DNA of 19,711 nt from Bacteroidota bacterium (GTDB lineage: Bacteria > Bacteroidota > Bacteroidia > Cytophagales > Cyclobacteriaceae). Positions within the stretch are counted from its first letter, which is position 1, and each line of letters starts with the position of its first letter. The stretch spans positions 1-19,711 of the forward strand of contig JAEYXN010000005.1 of the NCBI GenBank assembly GCA_023431285.1, written 5' to 3'. Shown here one piece after another: positions 1 to 6,709 of this stretch. The notes beneath the pieces are model-generated. The model was not told the DNA's origin and searched no databases. It saw only the letters and a program-made list of their open reading frames with translations. Both the position numbers and the translations under genes were made by a program.

Positions 1-20
1 GCCATTTCATTTGTCAACCC

Positions 21-1028
21 ATGCAGTCCGTTATCCTTGCCATTGAATCCTCCTGCGACGAGACATCGGCCTCCGTAGTCACAAACGGCAAGGTACTTAA
101 TAATATTATCGCTTCACAGGCGGTTCATCGAAAATACGGTGGCGTGGTGCCCGAGCTGGCCTCCCGTGCTCATCAACAAAACATTGTTATGGTTGTGGAT
201 GAGGCTTTGAAGAAAGCAAGTATCAAACCAGAAGATCTGACCGCCATTGCCTTTACAAGGGGCCCCGGACTAATGGGATCGCTCCTCGTGGGAGTTTCCT
301 TCGCCAAAGGGCTGGCTCTTGGTCTCAATTTGCCCCTGATTGAAGTCAACCACATGCAGGCCCACGTGCTGGCACATTTCATAGACGATCCCAAACCTTC
401 CTTCCCTTTTCTCTGCCTCACAGTGAGCGGTGGCCATACACAGATCGTGCTCGTGCGGGATTATCTCGACATGGAGGTGATCGGACAAACGCGGGACGAC
501 GCTGTCGGAGAAGCATTCGATAAAGGCGCGAAGATGATGGGATTGCCATATCCAGGTGGCCCACTTATCGATAAGCACGCGAAAGAAGGTAATAGCAGAG
601 CATTCGCTTTTCCGATCACTTCGTTACCGGGGTTGGATTTTTCATTCAGCGGAATAAAGACAGCGTTGTTATATCTCCTTCGTGATGCCATCAAAGAGGA
701 TCAGGACTTTATCTCAAAAAACCTGAATGACCTTTGTGCAAGCTTACAGGCAGCGCTGATAAAGATGCTGCTTGATAAGGTTAAACTTGCCATGGAAAAG
801 ACGGGAATTCGTCAGATCGCCATCGCCGGTGGAGTGTCGGCAAATTCGGGATTGCAGACCGAGTTACAGGCAATGGGGGCGAAGCATCACTGGGATGTAT
901 TTATTCCTGCGTTTGAATATTGTACGGACAACGCGGGGATGATAGCGATAGCCGCCCATTATAAGTTTCTCAAAGGAGAGTTCTCTTCGCTTGATGTGAC
1001 ACCACTAGCCCGAATGCCTATCAAATGA
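21..1028 (+). CDS. tsaD: tRNA N6-adenosine threonylcarbamoyltransferase TsaD
   Basis: TsaD transfers the threonylcarbamoyl group from threonylcarbamoyl-AMP to A37 of ANN-decoding tRNAs, making t6A with TsaB and TsaE in the cytoplasm. The 335-residue protein has the family's usual length and is full. Visible are the N-terminal ESSCDET signature (residues 9-15), the metal-binding HMQAH (His111 and His115), the nucleotide-binding SGGHTQ (136-141), GGVSAN (270-275) and the C-terminal CTDNA with metal ligand Asp303. The start at 21 gives the standard N-terminus immediately before the ESSCDET strand. The stop codon overlaps the next start (ATGA), so the two genes are probably translationally coupled. 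The 20 bases before the gene are too few to judge a promoter. Confidence 0.98.
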   Translation: MQSVILAIESSCDETSASVVTNGKVLNNIIASQAVHRKYGGVVPELASRAHQQNIVMVVDEALKKASIKPEDLTAIAFTRGPGLMGSLLVGVSFAKGLALGLNLPLIEVNHMQAHVLAHFIDDPKPSFPFLCLTVSGGHTQIVLVRDYLDMEVIGQTRDDAVGEAFDKGAKMMGLPYPGGPLIDKHAKEGNSRAFAFPITSLPGLDFSFSGIKTALLYLLRDAIKEDQDFISKNLNDLCASLQAALIKMLLDKVKLAMEKTGIRQIAIAGGVSANSGLQTELQAMGAKHHWDVFIPAFEYCTDNAGMIAIAAHYKFLKGEFSSLDVTPLARMPIK

Positions 1029-1417
1029 CAAAAGTCTTTAAGCCAGGTGATCGCAAAGAATTCAGGCGGACAATCCAATCTTCCGACGTCGCTGCATTCG
1101 ATGGTGAGATCGTTCATGATGTTTACGCCACTTTTTCTCTGGCGCGTGACGCCGAATGGACCACGAGACAATTCGTAATGGAAATGAAGTCTGACGACGA
1201 GGAAGGTGTAGGCACATTCCTCAGTGTTGAGCATAAGTCGCCCGCATTTGTAGGTGAAGAAATTATATTTGCAGCGTGGGTCGATCACATTGAAGGGAAT
1301 GAGTTAATTTGTTTTTATGAAGCGCGTGTAAAAGACAGGTTGATTGCTATAGGGAAGACAGGCCAGAGAATCCTGCCACGGACGCGGATCGCGAAACTTT
1401 TCACGCGCGAAAATTGA
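1025..1417 (+). CDS. FlK-like hotdog-fold acyl-CoA thioesterase
   Basis: This 130-residue protein resembles the fluoroacetyl-CoA thioesterase (FlK) branch of the hotdog superfamily. The matching core runs from about residue 30 to 117, with VYATFSLARDAEW, GVGTFLSVEHKSPAFVGEEI and YEARVKDRLIAIGKTGQRI-like segments. FlK uses Thr42, Glu50, Gly69 and His76; here Thr36, Glu44, Gly63 and His70 fall at exactly the same mutual spacing, so the catalytic set seems intact. Its substrate is not evident: fluoroacetyl-CoA is unlikely in an ordinary housekeeping setting, and a small toxic or misformed acyl-CoA is a reasonable guess. It overlaps tsaD by 4 bp and ends 3 bp before smpB, so all three are probably co-transcribed. 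Family assignment is fairly sure; activity is inferred. Confidence 0.75.
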   Translation: MTKVFKPGDRKEFRRTIQSSDVAAFDGEIVHDVYATFSLARDAEWTTRQFVMEMKSDDEEGVGTFLSVEHKSPAFVGEEIIFAAWVDHIEGNELICFYEARVKDRLIAIGKTGQRILPRTRIAKLFTREN

Positions 1418-1420
1418 AGT

Positions 1421-1879
1421 ATGAAACAACGCTTTAGTAAAGAGATAAACATCAGGAATCGGCAGGCTGGATTCGAATACGAAATCCTTGAGCGATATGT
1501 CGCTGGGATCGTACTTACCGGAACAGAGATAAAATCGATTCGGGAAGGGAAGGCAAATCTTCAGGATGGTTACTGTTACATCAACAATGGAGAAGTCTTC
1601 GTGAAGGGTGTGAACATTACTCCTTACGCGCAGGGGACCCACTACAATCACGAGCCCACACGCGAGCGGAAACTTCTTCTTAAAAGATCTGAAATACGGA
1701 AGCTTGAGGGGAAAGTCGAAGAAAAAGGACTCACGCTAGTCCCATTACGACTCTTCATCAATGACCGGGGGTTCGCAAAGATGGAGATCGCTCTTGGTAA
1801 AGGAAAAAAACTTCATGATAAACGTGATAGCATCCGCGAACGAGAAGCGAAGCGTGAGTTGAACAGAATTAAGTTCTAA
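1421..1879 (+). CDS. smpB: SsrA-binding protein SmpB
   Basis: SmpB binds tmRNA and brings it to stalled ribosomes for trans-translation, tagging the incomplete peptide for degradation. The 152-residue length is typical. Family features seen include the beta-barrel signature GTEIKSIREGKANLQDGY (about residues 35-52), the YAQGTHYNHEPTRERKLLL segment (about 69-87), and the basic C-terminal tail beginning GKGKKLHDKRD, with further Arg and Lys residues, that follows mRNA into the ribosome channel. It starts 3 bp after the thioesterase gene, consistent with one transcript from tsaD. No tmRNA gene (ssrA) was recognised in this window. Confidence 0.97.
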   Translation: MKQRFSKEINIRNRQAGFEYEILERYVAGIVLTGTEIKSIREGKANLQDGYCYINNGEVFVKGVNITPYAQGTHYNHEPTRERKLLLKRSEIRKLEGKVEEKGLTLVPLRLFINDRGFAKMEIALGKGKKLHDKRDSIREREAKRELNRIKF

Positions 1880-1903
1880 CCATATCCTAACTTAATATAT
1901 CGG

Positions 1904-2698
1904 ATGAGCGCACAAATTTTTGGCGTTTGCAGACTGAGTGTTGTTCCCGTGCGGGCAGAGGCATCAGACAAAGCAGAGTTGACGACACAGTTGCTTTTTG
2001 GCGATCATTATGAAGTCATTGATTCATCTGAGGATCAGAAATGGAAGAAGATCCGTATCAATCACGATCATTACGAAGGATGGATCGATCGCAAGCAGCA
2101 TCACGAAATTGGCCACGATTATTTCGAATATCTGAATCGTGCGGAGTTTAAGATCACGATGGACCTCACGACATCCATCCTTTTCAACAAGAGTCCAATG
2201 GTCATAGTGATTGGAAGTGTTATTCCAATCTCAAGCTCTGAGCTTTTTAAGATGGAGGAGCAATACGCTTTCAATGGTGAGGCGAAAAACATCGGACAAA
2301 AACGTGAGTTTGAATTTCTGCGAGGAGTTGCCTTCAAGTATATGCATGCCCCGTATCTCTGGGGAGGGAAGACTCCGTTCGGGGTTGATTGTTCGGGGTT
2401 CTCTCAGATGGTGTTCCGGATCAGCGGATATCCATTGCTGCGAGACGCATCCCAGCAGGCCGGCCAGGGAAAAGCAGTCCCCGCATTCAACGATGGCATG
2501 GCCGGGGATCTGGCATTTTTTAAGAACGACGACGATAGGATCACCCATACCGGCCTCGTCCTTCCCGACGGCAAAATCATTCACGCCTCGGGACGGGTAC
2601 GCGTCGATCGCCTTACGGCCGAAGGCATAGTTCATTCTGAAACCGGGGAACTTACACACACCTTCTCTCACCTGCGACGAATTCTGGCGGACGTTTGA
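1904..2698 (+). CDS. SH3-domain NlpC/P60 (C40) cysteine peptidase
   Basis: The protein is a probable gamma-D-glutamyl-diamino acid endopeptidase acting on peptidoglycan peptides. The 264 residues contain bacterial SH3-like segments in roughly 1-125 (GWIDRKQHH closes the first) and an NlpC/P60 domain from about 135 to 262. The catalytic residues are visible: Cys163 in VDCSGFSQ, His215 in ITHTGLVL and a polar third residue position at His227 in IIHASGRVRVD. No signal peptide or lipobox is seen at the N-terminus, which is odd for a wall hydrolase; a role on recycled or imported peptides in the cytoplasm is possible, as is an export route not visible here. It begins 24 bp after smpB and may belong to that transcript. 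Confidence 0.9.
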   Translation: MSAQIFGVCRLSVVPVRAEASDKAELTTQLLFGDHYEVIDSSEDQKWKKIRINHDHYEGWIDRKQHHEIGHDYFEYLNRAEFKITMDLTTSILFNKSPMVIVIGSVIPISSSELFKMEEQYAFNGEAKNIGQKREFEFLRGVAFKYMHAPYLWGGKTPFGVDCSGFSQMVFRISGYPLLRDASQQAGQGKAVPAFNDGMAGDLAFFKNDDDRITHTGLVLPDGKIIHASGRVRVDRLTAEGIVHSETGELTHTFSHLRRILADV

Positions 2699-2746
2699 TC
2701 TCGTCCTCTAAGAATATCTTTGACGTAATCTTATGATTCCCTGCCT

Positions 2747-2778
2747 TTTGCTTGTTCAAAAGTTTGGAATTATATTAC
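2747..2778 (+). promoter_or_regulatory. Bacteroidota-type promoter candidate for the HNH gene
   Basis: TTTG at 2747-2750 and TATATTAC at 2771-2778 are separated by 20 bp, close to the Bacteroidota -33/-7 pattern TTTG-N19-21-TAnnTTTG (the last two positions differ). The -7-like box ends 4 nt before the ATG at 2783, so transcription would start at or very near the start codon. No Shine-Dalgarno sequence is seen. Prediction from pattern only. Confidence 0.4.
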
Positions 2779-2782
2779 ATTC

Positions 2783-3286
2783 ATGAATAACCGGGTGTTG
2801 GTATTGAATCAGGACAACAGTCCTCTCATGGTGTGTTCGGTAGAACGGGCATTCATACTCGTCTTTCTCAATAAAAGTGAAATGGTGAGGTCAGCGAATG
2901 GATACAAATTACATTCTGTGACCAAGACTTTTCCGATGCCATCGGTCATTCGTCTGAATCGATATGTTAACGCCCCTTACAAGGGCGTTAATCTTACCAG
3001 GCAAAATATCTTTAAACGCGATAACCATGAGTGCCAGTATTGCGGCACCAAGAGGGAGTTGACGATAGATCACGTGACGCCAAGGGCAAAAGGCGGGAAG
3101 GACACATGGACAAACCTGGTCACAGCCTGCAAGAGATGTAATGCTAAAAAGGGTGACTTTACGCCTGAAGAAGCTTCTATGCCTCTGAAGAAAAAGCCGT
3201 CGAAACCATCGTATTCTATCTTCCTCAAAGATTTCATGAACGGGCAAACCGAAGAGTGGGATTCCTTCCTCGCCGGACACGCCTGA
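2783..3286 (+). CDS. HNH endonuclease family protein
   Basis: The 167-residue protein carries an HNH nuclease domain at about residues 74-125. A zinc knuckle is formed by Cys84-x2-Cys87 and Cys116-x2-Cys119, with the DH pair Asp96-His97 and Asn111 and Asn120 completing the HNH/HNN active site. The N-terminal 70 residues (MNNRVLVLNQDNSPLMVCSV and following) form a conserved extension seen in a widespread bacterial family of unknown role. No methyltransferase, recombinase or other nuclease partner is adjacent, so a restriction system is not supported. It is monocistronic by layout, with a promoter-like sequence of its own upstream and regulatory repeats of the fucose operon downstream. Confidence 0.88.
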   Translation: MNNRVLVLNQDNSPLMVCSVERAFILVFLNKSEMVRSANGYKLHSVTKTFPMPSVIRLNRYVNAPYKGVNLTRQNIFKRDNHECQYCGTKRELTIDHVTPRAKGGKDTWTNLVTACKRCNAKKGDFTPEEASMPLKKKPSKPSYSIFLKDFMNGQTEEWDSFLAGHA

Positions 3287-3300
3287 GTCCTACACGAAAT

Positions 3301-3336
3301 ATTTCCTTTTACTTTCCTCAATTTCCTTTTACTTTC
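3301..3336. repeat. Perfect 16-bp direct repeat in the fucose operon leader
   Basis: ATTTCCTTTTACTTTC occurs at 3301-3316 and again, with no mismatch, at 3321-3336. The 20-bp period is about two helical turns, so a protein could bind both copies on the same DNA face. The repeat lies 68 bp upstream of the first fucose gene and just after the HNH gene stop. A regulator binding site is the likeliest reading; a short duplication without function is the alternative. Confidence 0.6.
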
Positions 3337-3349
3337 GGTCGGCATTGCG

Positions 3350-3367
3350 TCATCGTTTGTTCGATGA
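3350..3367. promoter_or_regulatory. Inverted repeat TCATCG-N6-CGATGA, possible operator
   Basis: Perfect 6-bp arms at 3350-3355 and 3362-3367 flank the spacer TTTGTT. It sits directly before an AT-rich TATATTAA box (3371-3378) that could serve as the -7 element of the fucose operon, whose ATG is at 3404. Dyad symmetry next to a promoter suggests an operator; no regulator of this operon is encoded beside it. Confidence 0.4.
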
Positions 3368-3403
3368 TGTTATATTAACAGGCGTACGAAAACTATTGAT
3401 TAC

Positions 3404-4177
3404 ATGTTCAGTCTTAAATCGAAAGTTGCGCTGATCACGGGTGGAGGCAGTGGGATAGGGAAAGCTATCGCGTCGTGCTTTGCGGCACAAGGAGCGATTG
3501 TTCATATTATCGAACTTAATATTGAAGCTGCCAATTCAGCGGTCGCTGAAATTATTAAGGCCGGTCATTCAGCAGTTGCGCACGCAGTAAATGTTACCAG
3601 TCAGAAAGAGGTTCAGTCTGCTATTGAAAAAATAGAACAGGGGGCCGGACCAATCGATATCCTGGTGAATAGCGCAGGCGTTGCCCACATCGGAAATATC
3701 GAAACCACGGAGGAGCAGGATATTGACCGACTGTTCAGCGTGAATGTAAAAGGCGTTTTCAATACGATGCAAGCCGTCATTCCCAGAATGAAAGGACGCG
3801 GTGGTGTTATTCTGAACTTGGTCTCTGTTGCTGCAACGGTAGGGATATCCGACCGTTTCGCGTATTCGATGACGAAAGGCGCCGTACTATCGATGACGCT
3901 TTCAGTAGCAAAAGATTATCTTTCACATAAGATACGCTGCAATAGCATCTCTCCGGCGAGAGTTCATACTGCATTCGTGGATGGATTTCTGAAGAACAAT
4001 TACCCAGGACGGGAAGAGGAGATGTTTGAAAAACTATCAAAGACTCAGCCCATCGGACGTATGGGTAAGCCGGATGAAATAGCCGCGTTGGCTTTGTATC
4101 TCTGTTCTGATGAAGCTTCTTTCGTAACCGGATCAGACTATGTGATCGATGGAGGATTTACACGGTTGAATAATTAA
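3404..4177 (+). CDS. SDR oxidoreductase, probable 2-keto-3-deoxy-L-fuconate dehydrogenase
   Basis: A classical short-chain dehydrogenase of 257 residues. The cofactor loop is TGGGSGIG (12-19), Glu37 after the second strand favours NAD over NADP, NSAG is at 89-92, Asn114 is present, and the catalytic Ser141, Tyr154 and Lys158 (YSMTK) are intact. The C-terminal part, including ISPARVHTAFVDGFL (182-196) and TQPIGRMGKPDEIA, resembles enzymes that oxidise 2-keto-3-deoxy-fuconate or -rhamnonate at C4. The product would be the 2,4-diketo acid, the substrate of the hydrolase encoded 16 bp downstream. This is the first gene of the operon. The SDR family is certain; the substrate rests on the neighbourhood and remembered family likeness. 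Confidence 0.85.
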   Translation: MFSLKSKVALITGGGSGIGKAIASCFAAQGAIVHIIELNIEAANSAVAEIIKAGHSAVAHAVNVTSQKEVQSAIEKIEQGAGPIDILVNSAGVAHIGNIETTEEQDIDRLFSVNVKGVFNTMQAVIPRMKGRGGVILNLVSVAATVGISDRFAYSMTKGAVLSMTLSVAKDYLSHKIRCNSISPARVHTAFVDGFLKNNYPGREEEMFEKLSKTQPIGRMGKPDEIAALALYLCSDEASFVTGSDYVIDGGFTRLNN

Positions 4178-4193
4178 CATTAAAAGTATAAGC

Positions 4194-5033
4194 ATGAAAT
4201 TACTTCGGGTTGGCGAACCAGGCAAAGAGAAACCGGCCGTAATGATCGACAACAAAGTTTACGACGTTTCTTCTTTTGGTGAAGACTTCGGTGAAACTTT
4301 TTTCGGGAATGACGGTGTGGCACGACTTTCGTCATGGGTGAGTAATCAACAAAACCTGCCGGAGATTAAAAACCCGGACCGAACAGGAACACCATTTCTT
4401 CGGCCTTCGAAAATCATCTGCATTGGTCTAAACTATTCCGATCATGCGAAGGAAACGGGCGCGAAGATCCCTACGGAGCCCATTATCTTTTTCAAGTCAA
4501 CATCAGCATTATGTGGTCCCAATGATGATCTGGTTCTACCCAGAAACAGTACTAAGACTGACTGGGAGGTTGAGCTCGCTGTTGTCATCGGCAAGCGCAC
4601 CTCTTACGTGAGTGAATCAGAAGCGATGAATTACATTGCAGGATTTTGCCTCCACAACGATTACAGTGAACGTGAATTTCAGTTGGAACGAGGCGGACAA
4701 TGGGTGAAGGGCAAGAGCTGTGATACTTTTGCGCCAATGGGGCCGTACCTGGTTACTCCTGACGAAATTAAAGATGTACATAACCTTTCGCTTTGGTTAT
4801 CCGTCAACGGGAAACAATATCAGAATGGAAACACATCTAATCTTGTATTTCAGATTCCTTTCTTGATTAGCTATCTCAGTCAATTCATGAGTCTTCTTCC
4901 CGGTGATGTTATTTCGACTGGCACTCCGGCAGGTGTGGGTCTCGGTTTTAATCCTCCTATTTATTTGAAAAAAGGTGATGTGGTTGAACTCGGCATTGAC
5001 GGCCTGGGCACACAACGTCAGGTTGCAATTTGA
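4194..5033 (+). CDS. FAH-family hydrolase, probable 2,4-diketo-3-deoxy-L-fuconate hydrolase
   Basis: A fumarylacetoacetate hydrolase-family protein of 279 residues. Seen are GLNYSDHAKE (78-87), EPIIFFK (95-101), the metal ligands Glu125 and Glu127 in DWEVELAVVIGK with Asp156 in HNDYSERE, GKSCDTFAPMGP (173-184) and the C-terminal STGTPAGVG (241-249). Residues 1-65 form the small N-terminal domain common in this branch. In the non-phosphorylating fucose pathway such enzymes cleave the diketo acid to pyruvate and L-lactate with a bound divalent metal. Its position between a keto-deoxy-sugar-acid dehydrogenase and a lactonase supports that role. Other FAH members act on other 2,4-dioxo acids, so substrate is less certain than family. 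Confidence 0.85.
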   Translation: MKLLRVGEPGKEKPAVMIDNKVYDVSSFGEDFGETFFGNDGVARLSSWVSNQQNLPEIKNPDRTGTPFLRPSKIICIGLNYSDHAKETGAKIPTEPIIFFKSTSALCGPNDDLVLPRNSTKTDWEVELAVVIGKRTSYVSESEAMNYIAGFCLHNDYSEREFQLERGGQWVKGKSCDTFAPMGPYLVTPDEIKDVHNLSLWLSVNGKQYQNGNTSNLVFQIPFLISYLSQFMSLLPGDVISTGTPAGVGLGFNPPIYLKKGDVVELGIDGLGTQRQVAI

Positions 5034-5049
5034 TTGACAGGTACTTCCA

Positions 5050-5874
5050 ATGACGGTAGACGCCCATCAACATTTTTGGAAATTCGATCCGGTAAGGGAC
5101 GCGTGGATCACTCCTGACATGAGTGCGATTCGACGGGATTTCCTTCCGCACCACCTCGAACCACTTCTGAAACAAAATAATATCGACGCCTGTGTTTCTG
5201 TGCAGGCGGATCAGTCGCGGACAGAAACTGAGTTTCTTCTCGATTTGGCAGGACGTTTCGATTTCATAGCGGGTGTAGTGGGTTGGGTTGACTTCTTCGC
5301 ACCTGACCTCGAAGATCAACTCCGGCGCTATTCGCACGCGAAAAAACTGAAAGGGTTTCGGCATATTGTTCAGGCAGAACCGGATGGGTTTCTATCCGGC
5401 AAGAAATTTATCGAAGGGGTAAAGAGGCTCAGGAACTTCGACTTCAGATTTGATCTGTTGGTCTATCATCATCAATTGGCGGAAGCAATCATATTTCTTA
5501 AGGAGACCACAGACATACGCATAGTAGTGGATCATATTGCTAAACCGTCGATAAAGACTGGAGCGATTGATCAATGGAAAAAGGATATGAAAGCAGTCGC
5601 AGGCTTTGATAATGTCTGCTGCAAAATTTCAGGGATGGTCACTGAAGCGGAGTGGTCAACCTGGACACGCGAACAAATATACCCGTACATCGATGTCATT
5701 CTGGAAGCATTTGGACCGTCGCGCTTGATGTATGGATCGGACTGGCCCGTTTGTCTGGTAGCGGGTTCTTATAATGATCAGTTCGGCATAGTGAACGATT
5801 ACTTATCGGCCCTTTCTGTAAATGAAAGAAATCAGATCTTAGGCTTCAGCGCGACGGAGTTCTATAAACTATAA
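5050..5874 (+). CDS. Amidohydrolase, probable L-fuconolactonase
   Basis: A 274-residue amidohydrolase_2/COG3618-type TIM-barrel protein. It opens with the metal-binding HxH (His6 and His8 in DAHQHFW), and has KGFRHI (101-106), DHIAKP (161-166) and YGSDWPVC (228-235), where Asp231 is the expected metal-binding or catalytic aspartate. Related enzymes hydrolyse sugar 1,4- or 1,5-lactones, and L-fuconolactone is expected from the dehydrogenase encoded just downstream. The start at 5050 places the HxH at the usual N-terminal distance. The gap to the previous gene is 16 bp and to the next is 42 bp. Confidence 0.85.
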   Translation: MTVDAHQHFWKFDPVRDAWITPDMSAIRRDFLPHHLEPLLKQNNIDACVSVQADQSRTETEFLLDLAGRFDFIAGVVGWVDFFAPDLEDQLRRYSHAKKLKGFRHIVQAEPDGFLSGKKFIEGVKRLRNFDFRFDLLVYHHQLAEAIIFLKETTDIRIVVDHIAKPSIKTGAIDQWKKDMKAVAGFDNVCCKISGMVTEAEWSTWTREQIYPYIDVILEAFGPSRLMYGSDWPVCLVAGSYNDQFGIVNDYLSALSVNERNQILGFSATEFYKL

Positions 5875-5916
5875 CTTGCTTTATATTCTGGTAAATTAAG
5901 AACAAACCAAAAACTC

Positions 5917-6705
5917 ATGGATCTTCAACTTAAGGACAAAATCATTATCGTAACAGGGGGAGCGAAAGGAATTGGTGAGGGAATCGTCAGAGTACTTGCC
6001 GCAGAGGGAGCCATCCCTGTCATTATCGGAAGAAATGAAAGCGATAATCTGGTGACGATGAAATCCATTGAAAAGAATGGCGGGAAGGGCTGGCAATTTG
6101 CAGCGGAGCTTTCTGATCCATCAGCGTGTAAACGTGCCGTTGACGCAGTACTGGAGAAGTTCGGACGGATCGATGGCGTAGTGAATAATGCGGGTGTGAA
6201 TGACGGTGTGGGACTTGAGAAGGGGAACTATGAAGACTTCGTTGCCTCGCTTCATCGAAACGTCGTGCATTATTATTTGATTGTGCACCATGCACTTCCT
6301 TCATTGAAAAAGACAAAAGGAGCCATTGTCAATATTGGATCGAAGACGGCTGAAACAGGCCAGGGACATACATCTGGTTATGCTGCCGCGAACGGTGCAA
6401 GAAACGCGTTAACCCGTGAGTGGGCAGTTGAACTTTTGCCATTCAGTATTCGCGTGAATGCTGTTATCGTGGCGGAATGTTATACACCGCTGTATGATAA
6501 GTGGATCAAGACTTTTAATGATCCCGAAGAGAAACTTCAATCAATAACAGAAAAGATTCCTTTCGAACAAAGAATGACAACAGCCGAGGAAATTGCCAAT
6601 GCAGTAGTTTTTCTTCTTTCACCAAGATCTTCCCATACAACGGGACAGCTAGTCCATATTGATGGGGGATACGTCCATCTCGACCGCGCACTTCTAAAAC
6701 ATTAA
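5917..6705 (+). CDS. SDR oxidoreductase, probable L-fucose dehydrogenase, YxxxN active site
   Basis: A 262-residue short-chain dehydrogenase with cofactor loop TGGAKGIG (13-20), NNAG (90-93), catalytic Ser142 and Tyr155. The residue four after the tyrosine, normally the essential lysine, is Asn159 (YAAANGARNAL; codon AAC). The rest, including REWAVELLPFSIRVN and the C-terminal HIDGGYVHLDR, looks intact, and there is no frameshift or stop, so decay is unlikely. By context the protein would oxidise L-fucose at C1 to the lactone hydrolysed by the preceding enzyme. The lysine loss means either an unusual subgroup with another residue doing its work, or altered activity. It ends 4 bp before the permease gene. 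Confidence 0.8.
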   Translation: MDLQLKDKIIIVTGGAKGIGEGIVRVLAAEGAIPVIIGRNESDNLVTMKSIEKNGGKGWQFAAELSDPSACKRAVDAVLEKFGRIDGVVNNAGVNDGVGLEKGNYEDFVASLHRNVVHYYLIVHHALPSLKKTKGAIVNIGSKTAETGQGHTSGYAAANGARNALTREWAVELLPFSIRVNAVIVAECYTPLYDKWIKTFNDPEEKLQSITEKIPFEQRMTTAEEIANAVVFLLSPRSSHTTGQLVHIDGGYVHLDRALLKH

Positions 6706-6709
6706 TTAC

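Noticed and set aside
2231..2671. A 146-codon open frame on the - strand inside the C40 peptidase gene
   Set aside because: It lies fully opposite a gene with clear catalytic motifs, and its translation has no recognisable domain; it is a shadow frame.
2783..3286. Restriction-modification system
   Set aside because: Only the HNH protein is present; no methyltransferase or specificity subunit is encoded nearby.
3356..3378. TTTG (3356-3359) plus TATATTAA (3371-3378) as the fucose promoter
   Set aside because: The two boxes are only 11 bp apart, too close for a Bacteroidota -33/-7 pair; only the AT-rich box is kept as a weak possibility.
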